64,000 nt of DNA, taken from assembly GCA_014706385.1 (NCBI GenBank), contig JACGZH010000009.1:434001-498000 (forward strand), given 5' to 3'. The notes under the pieces are model-generated. The model ran no database searches and was not told the DNA's origin. It saw only the letters and a program-made list of their open reading frames with translations. Positions 46,176 through 57,491 of this stretch are shown here, in pieces; positions within the stretch are counted from its first letter, which is position 1; each line of letters opens with the position of its first letter. The stretch comes from Phaffia rhodozyma. Taxonomy: Eukaryota > Basidiomycota > Tremellomycetes > Cystofilobasidiales > Mrakiaceae. Made by a program: the position numbers and the translations under genes.

Positions 46176-47525
46176 TTAGTCTGACGGATTCAAAGGCAGT
46201 GGGGGAAGAGAGAATTTTTTTCCAAAAGGGTTAGATTATCGATCGTTTCACTATCTCGGTAAGGTGAACATCACTCAAGGAGGAAAAAAAAACATATAGG
46301 ACGAAAAGGATCAAGAGGGACGTACTAAGCTCATCGAGCTTGCTTCCTTCCTCCTTCTCTCCAGCCTCGTCAAAGTTATCGACCAACTCCTATTATTCAT
46401 GAAGAACCAAAAAGAAAAGTCAGTAAATTCCTCAGATGAAGACGATCAAAAGAAGAGAAAGCAGACGCATAGAACTCACAGGAACATCATCCTCATCATC
46501 TCCCTCAGGAGCCTTTCCAGCGCCTGGAAAACATTCAGATAGAGAAAAGACGTCATGTTTCAACACACAAATCCTATCCACTTCGGGTGTCAAGTGAGAA
46601 ACGGAAACGAACCGGTAGCCTGCTGCTGAGACTCCATCTGCTGGTAAGCCTCAGCAAGCTTCCTCAGCGAGGCAAGCTGTTGTACCAAACAAAAGGAAGA
46701 AGAAAAAAAAGGCTCAACCAAAGAGCTAGCCAAACGAACGAGGAGATGAAAGATATAAAGAAGAGGGAAATCAAGAGCTAACCGATTCGGGGCCGAGCTG
46801 GCTGAGAATTCCGGGAACAAGCTCAGCAAGATCCTTAACCTTGGGCTGTCCACCGTAGATGGCGGTAACATTGGACCCCAAAGCGGCATGAACTACAGTA
46901 ACAAGAGACAACCAACAAGATGGGTCAGCCGTATGAGCAAAAAGAAAGGACAAGCAGATATCATACAAAGAAAGCTCAAGAGGAAAATATGAGGGCGTAC
47001 CCTGGGGAGCAGAAAAGTGGAGAACCTGTCCGTCCTCTTGGAACATGTTGACCTGTTGAATCGACCTAGAGTTAGTATATGTTCTCACGAGAACATCCGC
47101 ATCTATCATCCCGAGAGGCAACAGAGTTTACCGTCTCTGAGGACGACTCAGACGAAGGCGCAGACAGAAGCCTTTTTGAGACGAGCAAAAGGAGCATACC
47201 TCTTCGACAGTTGGGATAGGAGCGACATTGAGCTTCTTCAACGCGGCGTGAAGCTTGACATCGTTAGAGTGAGAAGAGGCAGAAGAGGTCTTGATGACCT
47301 TTCGCTTAGGAGCTCCCTTTCCGCCTGAAGAGTTGGGGTATACAGTTGACGTGAGCAGGAAGTCAGCCGAGCAGTTTCCACAAGGGTTAAAGAGAGATTG
47401 CACTCATTCTCCCAACAAGAGAGCTCATGACTGAAAGAAAAGAAAAGGAAAAACACAGAAATCAACGAGACCAACGCACCAATCTTGACGGCTGCCTGAA
47501 GTCGAGCGATCTTTGCCTTGTCCAT
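46176..47525 (-). CDS. EGD1: Nascent polypeptide-associated complex beta subunit (BTF3)
   Basis: Minus-strand exons 47525-47480, 47324-47200, 47052-47001, 46892-46783, 46676-46613, 46523-46480 and 46389-46326, plus a proposed 5-base last exon 46180-46176, give 169 residues. NAC beta pairs with NAC alpha at the ribosome exit tunnel. The protein starts [20 protein letters not shown], including the RRK-type ribosome-binding stretch (PKRKVIK), then [39 protein letters not shown] and [16 protein letters not shown], with an acidic C-terminus ([19 protein letters not shown]). Without the last tiny exon (giving ELN), the reading frame runs on into unlikely sequence after KLDEL; that final junction is the weak point. 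The introns are short and the codon use biased. Confidence 0.93.
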
Positions 47526-47637
47526 GATGAGAGAATGAGTTGTGAGAGAAGAAGGTGAAGAACGAGGGTGAGAACGGAGAACAGAGCACACAAAGAAAGA
47601 TGGAAAGATGAAGAACAGGGTTGGTTACAGAATTGAG

Positions 47638-47706
47638 TCACGTGATACGAGCTTAATCTTACGGCACGTGCCCCGTCGCGTCGCGTCGCGTCACCAGAGA
47701 CGCGTC
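47638..47706. promoter_or_regulatory. CACGTG boxes and MCB-like ACGCGTC between EGD1 and RING gene
   Basis: The ~500-base divergent promoter carries TCACGTGA (47638-47645), GCACGTGC (47664-47671), a GTCGC tandem run, and ACGCGTC (47700-47706). CACGTG is a bHLH (Cbf1-type) site and ACGCGT an MBF-type site in fungi; function here is inferred from sequence only. Confidence 0.5.
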
Positions 47707-48022
47707 ATTAGCTCATAAGATTTTCTGCTCAATCCTTCGAGAGGAGGCCCAGAAGATGGATCCATATGTCGTTAGCTGATCGAGACGAGGACAAGATAGT
47801 TGAGAAAAGATGGCAGGGAAAGGAGCGAGGACGGGTATGATACAGTACAGAGCGCACAGATAAAAGATCGAAGAGAGAGGGGGATCCGGCAAGAGATCAA
47901 GAGAAAGAGCTTTATAGTGGTCAGAGCCAGGTTCTTCTGATCGAATCCATTCTGTTAGCCAACTACATCTGCTGCCACAGACCTTGACATTTATCGTTGG
48001 CCCTAGCTTGACTTGATACCTC

Positions 48023-51000
48023 ATGTCAGACCATATTCCCGTTCCTGTGGGTATTCCCACTACAGCATCTTGTCCGTCATCATCTTCTTCTGCCCAGTCA
48101 CAACGCAGACGGCCTCTTGCCTTCAATGCCCGCCAAGCATCGGCATCCTCTTCACCCGTCTCTGCCACTGTTACCGCAGCCTCTAGCTCTACACCAAGGT
48201 CGTTACTGTCAACAGGTCGGGCTGTAGCCGTCACTCAGGTCCAGCCTATCAAACCGCTCTTTAGCAGAACAGGAGGCAGCGGAGGTGGAGCGGGAGGAGT
48301 CGCGCCAAAAAGAGCTCGTTTAGAAGAATCCAGCTCGGAGGAGAGTAATGATGAAGATGACACCGACAATGATGAAGACAAGGGATCAGGGTTGCAATCT
48401 CTCCTCGGCGAAGGAAAAGACTCCGGCAGCAAAGGAACGACTAAAGATAGCGAAAAGATGATACAAAAGGGTACGTCCCATGGCTTGCCAGTTAACTATT
48501 CAACCATCAATCTGACCGCCTGTTTTCTGCTTCCTGCATACTATCTGGACAATCAACCAGAGAACCACGACGAGTCGAAGCATGAGCCGAAACCCAAAAA
48601 ACACAAGAAGAAGAAGAGAAAACTAGCGAAAGATCTGAATGCGTCAACATCACTGGCCTCGGAAACAGTTCAAGAAGCAACCGATGGTCTCAAAGCAATT
48701 CCAAGTTCGTCCGAATCTGATCTCTGTAGAATCGCATAGAACCATCTTAAGATTGACCTTGTTGATCTGATACGATCCAGAAGAAGATACAGACCAAAAG
48801 AGTGTTCAACCAGCCTCCACGGTCTCTTCAGCAGCTCCAGATCATACCCAAGCGAGTACATCAGCAACCGATCAGGCTAGTTCTTCCAATCTCACTAAAA
48901 AACAACGAAAAGCCCTGCGCCGGGCGTTGCAGAAACAGACTGAGGAGAAAAAGAGAGAAGCGGTTGAGACCCAAGAGCTTAAAAAGGAGGAATCGGTCCC
49001 AACTCAGCCTACTCCCCAACCTGCTGTACCTTCTGCTCCTTCGTCACTTCCGCCACCTGCCGATCTCTCAAATTCGACCACTTCTGCCTTGCCTTCCATA
49101 GATCAGCCAAAACAGAGTTCCGGACTGGATATTCGCTCCGAATTGAGAGAGAGAGCGGCGAGAATGAAGGCTGCAGAAAATCAGCAGCGAAGGGAGGCAG
49201 AGATAATGAAGAATGTGGTAAATCTGGAGAAAGATCTCAAGAGTAAAGATCAAGTATGTTCTCGACCCTGTTCTCATCGAAAATCCTTATTTCGAGTCTA
49301 AGACGCATCCTTGTATAGGATTTCATATCAACGAGTGGTTTTGCTTATTTCTATCATTCTTACTATACATTAACAGGAGATTACCGCTCATAAGGAGACA
49401 ATGAATACTATCAAACAGGCTTTCACCTGTGGGATTTGCTTGAACTTGATGGACCGACCATATTTGTAAGAGTCTCTTTTGGTTCTAGATTATATGGTTT
49501 CATAATAATGTAATTGAAAGTCCTTGTCCTTCTGAATTGCTTTCTTACAGGATTTCACCTTGCGGTCATGCAGCCTGTTTCCAATGGTCTATCATCCCTT
49601 TCGTACTCCTACCGTTATTTTGTCCTTGCCATTCTGATTTCTTCTCCTTCGCATCTCCTGTTTTAGCCTTCGAGCATGGTTCCTTACTCCTGCGCCTACC
49701 TCTCCACCGCCCCAATCGACAAACCTTCCTTTCGATCAACCACCTCCCAAAATCCTGTCTTGCCCTCAATGTCGAACGCGCGTCACCGCTCCACCTACTC
49801 CCATCTACCTCCTCCAGCATCTGATCCCGATTCTAGCACCCGTTCTTATCGGGCCAGACGAGACACTGGGTCCATCAACCACATCCGCTGTTACGAGCGC
49901 AAGCTTAGCAAAGGCATCAGAATTAGATACAGATGGAGTAGGCGGGTGGGGCGCGTTATTCGAAGGTGCATTGGCAGGCGAAGGGTGGGGACTACCGATT
50001 TGGGATTCATCGGATGGATGCTGGAGATGTAAAGGTTGTGCGAGTGAAGTCCTTGATGGTGTTTGCGTTCGTTTATCTCCCCCCCTTCCTTTTCTCTCGT
50101 TCATCCTTTCACAGTCTAATACAAAACCAAAAAAAAAGTGACATTGATAGAATAACACTTGAACCTATTATACAGACAAACTGTGCTAGACAATACCTCA
50201 ATCCAGAAGCAGACCGATCTTCCGATAGAAGCGTTGACGGAGACTCTGTTGGATCTATGGATTCCCTTGACTTACCCGAGGTTCAAGCTGATGGTCGACG
50301 AAGACGATCTCGCCGAGATAGACTCGAAGGCGATGACGCAGATGACAATGATGATGGAGATGAAGAGGATGGCACAGATTTGGATGCGTACGAGACCGAG
50401 AGCGGGGACGAAGAGGAGTTTGATGAAGAAGCTGGGGAGGGCGGCCTGGTATGTGTTGATCGTTCATTCTTCTGTCTTGTTTCGAGACACACGAGCGCGG
50501 AAGATGTTTAACATACTTTGATGGGGTTCTGCATGAATCAGGATCGACACGAGGCAGAAGTGGATCGAAAGTTGAAAGATCTAGGAGCTACCTCATCGAT
50601 GATAGAAGTTAGTCCTATAGCCTGCGGTTCCCTGTTTTTTCTCTAAATAATCTCATCTCCCTTCTTTTCATCTCCAATCATGATGCTCCAGAGATTCTCC
50701 TTGACGATCGACGGGAAGTATATCTCTGCTCTTGTGACAGATAGTCGACGTCCTGGGGAACCTCATGAAATTCGATTTAGGATTCGAGATATCGACCTCG
50801 AGGAAGATGACGTGGATGGCTCGAGGTTCATTCGACAATGTTTGCGCGAGTCAGTCCTCTCACCCCTGTTTTCGTTCTTCTTCGTTTTCAAGCTAAACTT
50901 TCTCCTGTCACATATCGACCAGACATCCTAAACAAGCCAGGTGGTGGCACAAGGAACGACTCACTCGAAACATCAACCGGTCTATCGATCGAAGAGATCG

Positions 51001-51556
51001 AGCTCTGCAAACCCTCGGCGACGATACTGCCTCTGACGACCGAGACAAAGACGAAGACGAAGAGCGACCGTTAAGCGACGACAGTGAAGATTCATCTCTT
51101 GATGGTGATGATGACGAAGGTGAAGAGGAAGAAGATCTGAGCTTGGACGACAGACGAGCAAGATCGGGTCCGTATATTGATTCTGAAGCGGATGAAGATT
51201 CTGAAGAAGACTCCGATTCGGATAGGGAAGAGGACGACGAAGAAGAGGAAGAAGAAGAGGAGGAAGAAGAGGAAGAAGAGGCGGAGAAGATACATCGATC
51301 CCATTCCAAAAAAGGGAGCAAGAGGCGAGGCCGAGTATCTGAGCGGACAAGGTCAAGACGGACAGCCTCAAGTGAGGAGGAAGAGGAAGAGGATGCAAAG
51401 GAGTCGAGTTTGGAGCAAGACGACAAAAATGCTGAGAATGAGGAAGAAGATGAAGAGGACGAGAAGGATAGTGAAGACGAGAAGAGGGAGAAGCCCGTGG
51501 GAAGAAGATTGATAAGAAAGATCAGGATCGTCGAGAGTGACGAAGAGGAGGACTGA
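48023..51556 (+). CDS. RING-finger E3 ubiquitin ligase with CHFR-like Cys cluster
   Basis: Ten exons (48023-48470, 48561-48704, 48781-49253, 49377-49465, 49551-49586, 49667-50066, 50176-50448, 50542-50607, 50692-50849, 50923-51556) total 906 codons in phase. The N-terminal ~350 residues are Ser-rich, with a KKHKKKKRKL basic patch and a Lys/Glu coiled coil. The RING is FTCGICLNLMDRPYLISPCG, then HAACFQCLRAW and, after a Pro-rich insert, LSCPQCRTRV. A second cluster follows (GCWRCKGCASEVLDGVCTNC), resembling the Cys-rich region of CHFR/Dma-type ligases. The C-terminal third is acidic, with RFSLTIDGKYISALVTDSRR and then long Glu/Asp tracts ending ESDEEED. No FHA domain is visible in front of the RING, so it is not a complete CHFR. 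Substrate unknown; nuclear location inferred from the acidic and basic tracts. Confidence 0.82.
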
Positions 51557-51837
51557 ATAAGATCTAGGTCTTGAAGGGCTTCTTGTAGTTGATACACTCG
51601 TATGAAATATGCATCAGATTTTTTCGTCTTATTCTTCTTTCTTAGGACGCGATGTCAATTTGGACCTGTACAACTTATCATGTGAACCATCAAACCGAAC
51701 GCGTTGAGCCGGAAGCTTGAGCTTAAGCAGAAGAAATTTATTTTCGATATTTTAAGAGAAGATGTTATATTATCTGATTAATCCATCTAGAGAACAAAGG
51801 AAAAGCCAGGAAGTAAAAACAGCGTTTCTTCTTCGTC

Positions 51838-54800
51838 CTAAGCAGCATCTTGATCTCCAGAAATTCGACCGTGGGAACGTAGGCGTTCTCGACTTCGTCT
51901 AGATGCACGGTATAAACCGAGCACGGCTGGTTTCACCAGATCAGGATTTGGAGTGGATAAAGCACTGATATGACGGAAAGACAAAGCACAAGGCATAAGT
52001 TAGCACGTATATAAGATTGATGTGGAACAAAGCGGAGAAAAATGACGAAAGCGAGTGGAGAAAGACTTACGATCCAATCTTTGTCAAAAAGGTCTGCTTC
52101 TCAGCAGACGGCACACCGGAAGCCGGTAATCTCTCAACAACAGCCGGTAGACACTCAATAAGTTTTTCTGGGAACAACCCAGCCATGACTCTAAGCGCAG
52201 CAACAATCAGGTGGACTGCATCTTCCGGAAAACCGGTGACAAGACCGTTAAGAGTGACATCTAAAAGTCGGGGGCCTTGATCAGCCAAGGTGGAAGAGAG
52301 GGCCTGGGAGGCAGCTGATGGGTTAGATGGGTCGAATGTTCCTGTTGGAGTCGATTGGCCAGATGCAGAGGTGCTTGAGGACAAAGGTTGAATGGCTGGA
52401 TGGGAGAGAAGGGCCTCAAAGTACTCGAGAGTGGAGTGAAGGATCTGAGGAGCAGGTAGGGTGAGTGCCTGAAGTGCGAGATGGAACGACGGGGGGAACA
52501 TTCGAGAGGTAAAGATCTGGGAAGAGACGGCAGGTGAGATTTCTAGTAAGAGATGGACGAAGTCGTCCATGACTTTTTGAAAGGAAGGCAAGACACTCGG
52601 GCATCAATAACGAGAGCTCAATATCAACAACAAGAAAGAGATAATCGTTGAAGCCTACCATCAGGAATCTCCGTTACCACACTCTGCTCCAAATATCTCA
52701 CCAGTACCTCCGTCTCCTTCTCCCAAGCAGCGATGAACCCAGCAGCGATTTCTTCATCTACACCTCCCCCAGGTTCCAAGATGAACGCGCTTCCCAACTT
52801 GCTCGTGATCCAGAGATAACCTGGTCTGAGACTTGATTCGAAAGAACTAGACATTCGGTTCAGCATAGCCGGTACGATATCTCGAGCTGCGGGACCGAAA
52901 AAGGTGATTCCCCTACGAAGTAGCGCGCAGACTCGTTCAGACACGATTAATTCCGATCCAAACCGGACTAGCAAGGCGTCGAGGATAGCCCAGACTTCGG
53001 CTGGGGTCGAATGACAACTAGCAGGTAGCGAAGAACCATATGTACGAAGGACCATCAAGAACGTTTCGAGCTGTTCCAAGAGCACTGTATACCACAAGCA
53101 AAAAGCAGATCAACATCGTTAAGAACGCTTCTACAGAGAAGGAAAGAGAGAAAACTCACCAGCCAAGGCGTAGAGATCATCTTTGCCTACAGATGATCTC
53201 TGAGTGACGTCGTGAATCTGTTGGATTAGAGGCATAGTGAAAGTTCCCAAAGCGGTCGCTGAATCTTCCACTGGCATCTCAGATAGCACGAAGGCAACGG
53301 CCTCAGTTACTTGAATCACGTCCTCCTGAGACAATGAAGGGCCGACGGTTGTGAGGAAGGAATGAAGCTGAGGCAAAAATGGGATGAGGTGCTGTTTCGA
53401 GAGATGGAACCATCGAACAACAGATCATACAACAGAGGGAAGACTCGGATCAGATAGATCTGTACCACAAGAAATTATAAAACGAAGAATGTTCAAACTG
53501 ACCTGTTTACAATCCTTGCACATGTATCGCATCGACTGAGCTGCAGCAGCTGCAACCTCTTTATCTGCATCTTCAAACCCAGAGCTCACGTACTGCAACA
53601 TGAACGGCAAATGTTCTGGGTGGCAGTCGATCCACTCGGTATACCTTCCGATGACCAAGATGGCCGCATATCTGACTTTCGGATGGTTCGGGAGAGAAGG
53701 CAACAGTCCCATAATAACTGGCACGGCCTCGTTGTCCGTTGGGTCCACCTCTGCACCCATTGATCTGAGCGAGAACAACGGAGCTTCGATCGCCTGCCAT
53801 GTCGTATTAGAAGATGACGGGTTCGCGGCCGCCGCTTCCAATCCAGCCTGAATCATCTCGCAACTTCTTTTGAGACAAGCCGTAGAACCAAGGACGTGGC
53901 AACAGTCTTTCAAGGTATCTCCCATAGTGTGTCTGAACGAACGGAATTCGTCTCTTTCTTGAGCGTTCATCTCGTCTGGATCAAGTGGGAAGTGAAGGTG
54001 GTTGATGATGACCTCGACCAGGCCGCTGTAGATCTCGAGGAACGGTCTAGAAAACTCGTCCGATAGACGCTTGCCTAAGGATTGGGACAGTCTGTACCAA
54101 AAGTTGAACGTGATCTTGACGATTTCTAGTTCTGACGAGGCGGCGCATGTCGCGATTGCACGAACAAGAGGAAAGAAGGTCTCTGGATGTTGCAAGATCA
54201 AAGGTCGATAAGTCTCTCCCGCTTCGACAAAGATTCGACAGAAACCGCGCATGACCTCTGGATCTTCCTGAGTCGATGGCTCGTCTAATCGTGGGAGGAG
54301 AGAAATAACCTGAGGAACAATTTGTTGGATGGATGTGAAGTTGTCGTCGATTTCCTGTGTTTCGTGGATCAAGTCAACTAGAACTTCGACCGCAGTATCG
54401 AACAAGGCGGGCGAGTTGAGCGCTTGAAACGCGAAAGAGAACAGAGGGGTCTGAGTGATGTCGGAAGCCATGAGCTCTCCAGCTACTAGCCAACTTCGGA
54501 GGACCTCAAAGACCGCGCTCTGAGTCTTAGCATCCACACCTAGTGAAAGAAAATCAAAACGAGACAACTTGAGAGATCCGAACGAAATGAAGGTCATAGA
54601 GATATATAACAGAGAATGTGACTCACCTGGTGCTTCGATGTACATGGAAAGCAGCTGTAAAGTCTCTTGCGAGCTCGAACTCAGTATATAAGAGCATCGC
54701 TGACTCATTTCCTCACTCTATTATATACGATGCATCGTTTCAGAAATACAAAACACCCATACTGAGCTCAAACCCCACATGATGGTTCATATCTCACGCG

Positions 54801-55604
54801 CAAAAGAAGAAGATACACTGACAGTTATCGAGATCTTTGGGTTTCCGGCCTCCTCTGGGAGGACTCTCAAAAACTCCAATAAGGCGGGCACCATCTGAAC
54901 GTCCTTCCCTAGCTCTCCGATCAATCCACTGACAACATTCTCCCACTCCATCATCTGTACTGCCAGATCTGCAAGAGCTAAGCAGACTTGTACGAGCACC
55001 GGACGGGATCCCGGGACGGAGAATGTTCGAAGCGCGGTGAGAAGAGAAGTTCGAAGGCCAGCAGTGGACGACGGATCAAGTTCGGAAATGTCATAGATGA
55101 CCTAGAGATGAAGTTCAAAGAAGAGGAAAGGATAGAGAAAGAAGAAGAAAAAAACACGAGAACCGAATATGACACATTAGAGGCTAGCTGGATAGAATAT
55201 ACATTGATCTGAAACAACTTTACCTTTGCTCGGAAAGTCTGACCGGCAAACATCTTGACATCTAGACCCGCTTCGTCCGAGAAGAGCAACGTGTGGCAGA
55301 CTTGCCAGGCATCTTTCTGCAAGGTCCTCAAAGGCGTGGGCCGTTGAAGGATCGACAAAGGAATGATATCCAACAGACAACAAATGCCAAGACGTCAGGT
55401 TGAGATGAAGAAAGAAGAAACAGTTGGCAGAAAAGATGTAGGCAAGGCTTGTCCAGAAAAGAAGGAGCGAGCGAAAAGGAGACGTACGGAATGCTGAAAT
55501 GAGGTGAGCCAGTCATTAGCCTGAAGTTGACTTTGTCGATCAGTCGACGACTGGAGAGCCTGAAGGGCTGAAACGACCTGCTGGGAGGCCTGATCTAATG
55601 GCAT
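51838..55604 (-). CDS. MTR10: Mtr10/transportin-3 importin-beta family receptor
   Basis: Minus-strand exons 55604-55488, 55316-55224, 55101-54823, 54654-54627, 54539-53503, 53391-53160, 53084-52659, 52572-52071 and 51964-51838 give 946 residues, the usual length. Mtr10/TNPO3 imports SR-type mRNA-binding proteins such as Npl3 and acts in tRNA traffic. The N-terminus (ASQQVVSALQALQSSTDRQS, then ANDWLTSFQHSKDAWQVCHT) is the family's start. The rest is a string of HEAT-like helices with diagnostic stretches MFAGQTFRAK, WENVVSGLIGELG, FWYRLSQSLGKRLS, FRHTMGDTLKDCCHVLG, VRYAAILVIGRYTEW and MDDFVHLLLE. The protein ends in an Arg-rich tail (YRASRRSRERLRSHGR). The fourth exon has 28 bases. Unusual: none of importance. 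Confidence 0.93.
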
Positions 55605-55989
55605 TCGGGACAGAGAAGAGAAGACCAACAGGCAAGATGTTGATAGAAGAAAGGAGAGGAGAATCGATTGCAAAGTATGCTGGGATGACGGTCGTATGGG
55701 ACAGATCAACTCTAGGGGGGAAAAAGAAGTTGACTATTATGATTGTTGTTTAGATTTGTTTCTTATTTTCTGCTCTTCTTCTTTACCTCGTTCTGCTCAT
55801 CATCCGCAACATAAACATCATTCAAAACCCATGTATCTGCCAACCGACTCGATCAAGCGTTCTTATAGTTCAGAGGTTTGATCGGAAGGTGAAATGTCTA
55901 TACCGTATGGAACGATGATGGCTGATGATAACACAAAAAGATAGGAAAGGTGTATACTATGAGATACATTAGGTCAAATCAATCTTCAT
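55605..55989. other. Intergenic
   Basis: 385 bases between the MTR10 start and the centrin stop, both on the minus strand; it should hold the MTR10 promoter (purine-rich on +, 55620-55740) and the centrin 3' end. No gene. Confidence 0.45.
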
Positions 55990-56885
55990 TTAATCCTCGT
56001 CCATCATGATGGCCATAAACTCTTGCAACGAGATCTCTCCGTCCTGGTCCAAATCAAATTCTTCGATCATAGCTTGTCTGTTGGAAACCCCAAGATCACG
56101 AAACATCTTGTCAGATTGATCCATGGATCCTTTCTGCGCGGAACAGAAAGACGAACGAGAAACAACAAAGGGCAAAAACAAGAACAAGAACAAGAACAGA
56201 AGAACGTACAACTCGTCCTCATCTAATCCTTCGCCTAGCTCCTTTGCCACCCGACGCAAGTTTCGAATCGAAATCTTGCCTGTGTTGTCGTCATCGAATA
56301 ATTTGAATGCTCTATGAATCTCTTCCTTTGGATCTCTGGCCAGCAGAAGTGCCGTCACTGAAGAGAGAAAAGCAGAAAGGAAAATGTTAGCCGGATGAAC
56401 TCGATTTTACCATTGGATAACATCAACCTCTCATGTTTTCTCGTCTAACCATCCTCTCAGAAGCTCATCCGGACAACAGAAGAATGAACGAAACCCAAAC
56501 GAGAAGAAAGGAAACGCGTACTTGTCTTCTCGAACGCGTCAAATCGCATGATACCCTCTCCAGCCCTATCAGCCTCCTGCAAGATTCTCAGAACCTCCGC
56601 TTTCTTGAAATCAAATCCCAAGGCGCGCATAGCCACTTTTAATTCATGATAGTCCACCGCTCCATCCTTGTCAGTATCAAACAGGTCGAAAGCCTCTTTG
56701 ATTTCTTGTCGTTGATCCTCCGTCAGGTCCGCTCGACCCTGGTGGTGATGATGGGGTGAGCTGGATTGGCCGGCAGGTCCACCCGAATGAGGACTCGAGC
56801 CAGAAGGGCCGTTTGCTGCCGGGTTCAGCACTCGGTTTCGTTTTGATGCTTTCAACGGAGCGGAAGCGTAGATGGATGAAGACAT
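55990..56885 (-). CDS. CDC31: Centrin (Cdc31-type EF-hand protein)
   Basis: Minus-strand exons 56885-56522, 56357-56210 and 56077-55990 give 199 residues. Centrin is a calcium-binding protein of the spindle pole body half-bridge and of TREX-2/nuclear-pore complexes. After a ~50-residue Ser/His/Pro N-terminal extension come four EF-hands: the first ([12 protein letters not shown]) is canonical, the second ([12 protein letters not shown]) and third ([12 protein letters not shown]) deviate at binding positions, the fourth ([12 protein letters not shown]) is canonical. Centrin landmarks [27 protein letters not shown] and RVAKELGE are all present. Only calcium sites 1 and 4 look functional. The last splice was chosen so that [15 protein letters not shown] is continuous; an alternative exon between 56078 and 56209 breaks EF-hand 4. 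Confidence 0.93.
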
Positions 56886-57491
56886 AGGGTCAAGATAGAG
56901 TGAGTTGTGGTGTGGTGAGTGTAAGTGATTCTGGTAAGCGTGGTGCGTGTTTTGAGATAGCGCACTGGCTGTAATTATGTAAGCAACAAACTGTTGTTTC
57001 TTTTTTGTAGCAAGACGAATTCGATCCTACACAGATTGATCCAAAGGAATGAGCCTTGTCTTTAAGAAACCAAGAAATCAAGAGAGATGTCACTGAAAAA
57101 GAACGTGCATAGAATCGAGCGGGGTTATGAGCTATATCTAAGTGACATAGAGAAGATTTGGGCGAAATAGATCACAGGTCCATAAGCGGAAGCATATGAT
57201 AGAACAAAGCAGGACAATGATATATCAAAAGTCAAAGCAGTATAAATCACAAAAGGAGAGCGCGGTAATGTGCGAAACAAGATACGGATAGCGAAGCAAA
57301 AAGCAGAGAATTAAGTAAAAAAAACAGAGATGAAAGCAATAAACAGCTAGTGTCCAAAGAAGGAAGGGTATATGGATATCAACAGTTCAGTGTCAACCAT
57401 AAACAGGTATATTTAAGGAGCGAAGCGAGCAATCGGAGATTGGGAAAGGGAAAGGGAAGAGGGAATAGCGGCCAACAGCTGACAGATATGT
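56886..57491. other. Intergenic
   Basis: About 600 bases between the centrin start and the PriA-like stop (both minus). A-rich on the + strand around 57230-57340; nothing recognisable. Confidence 0.45.
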
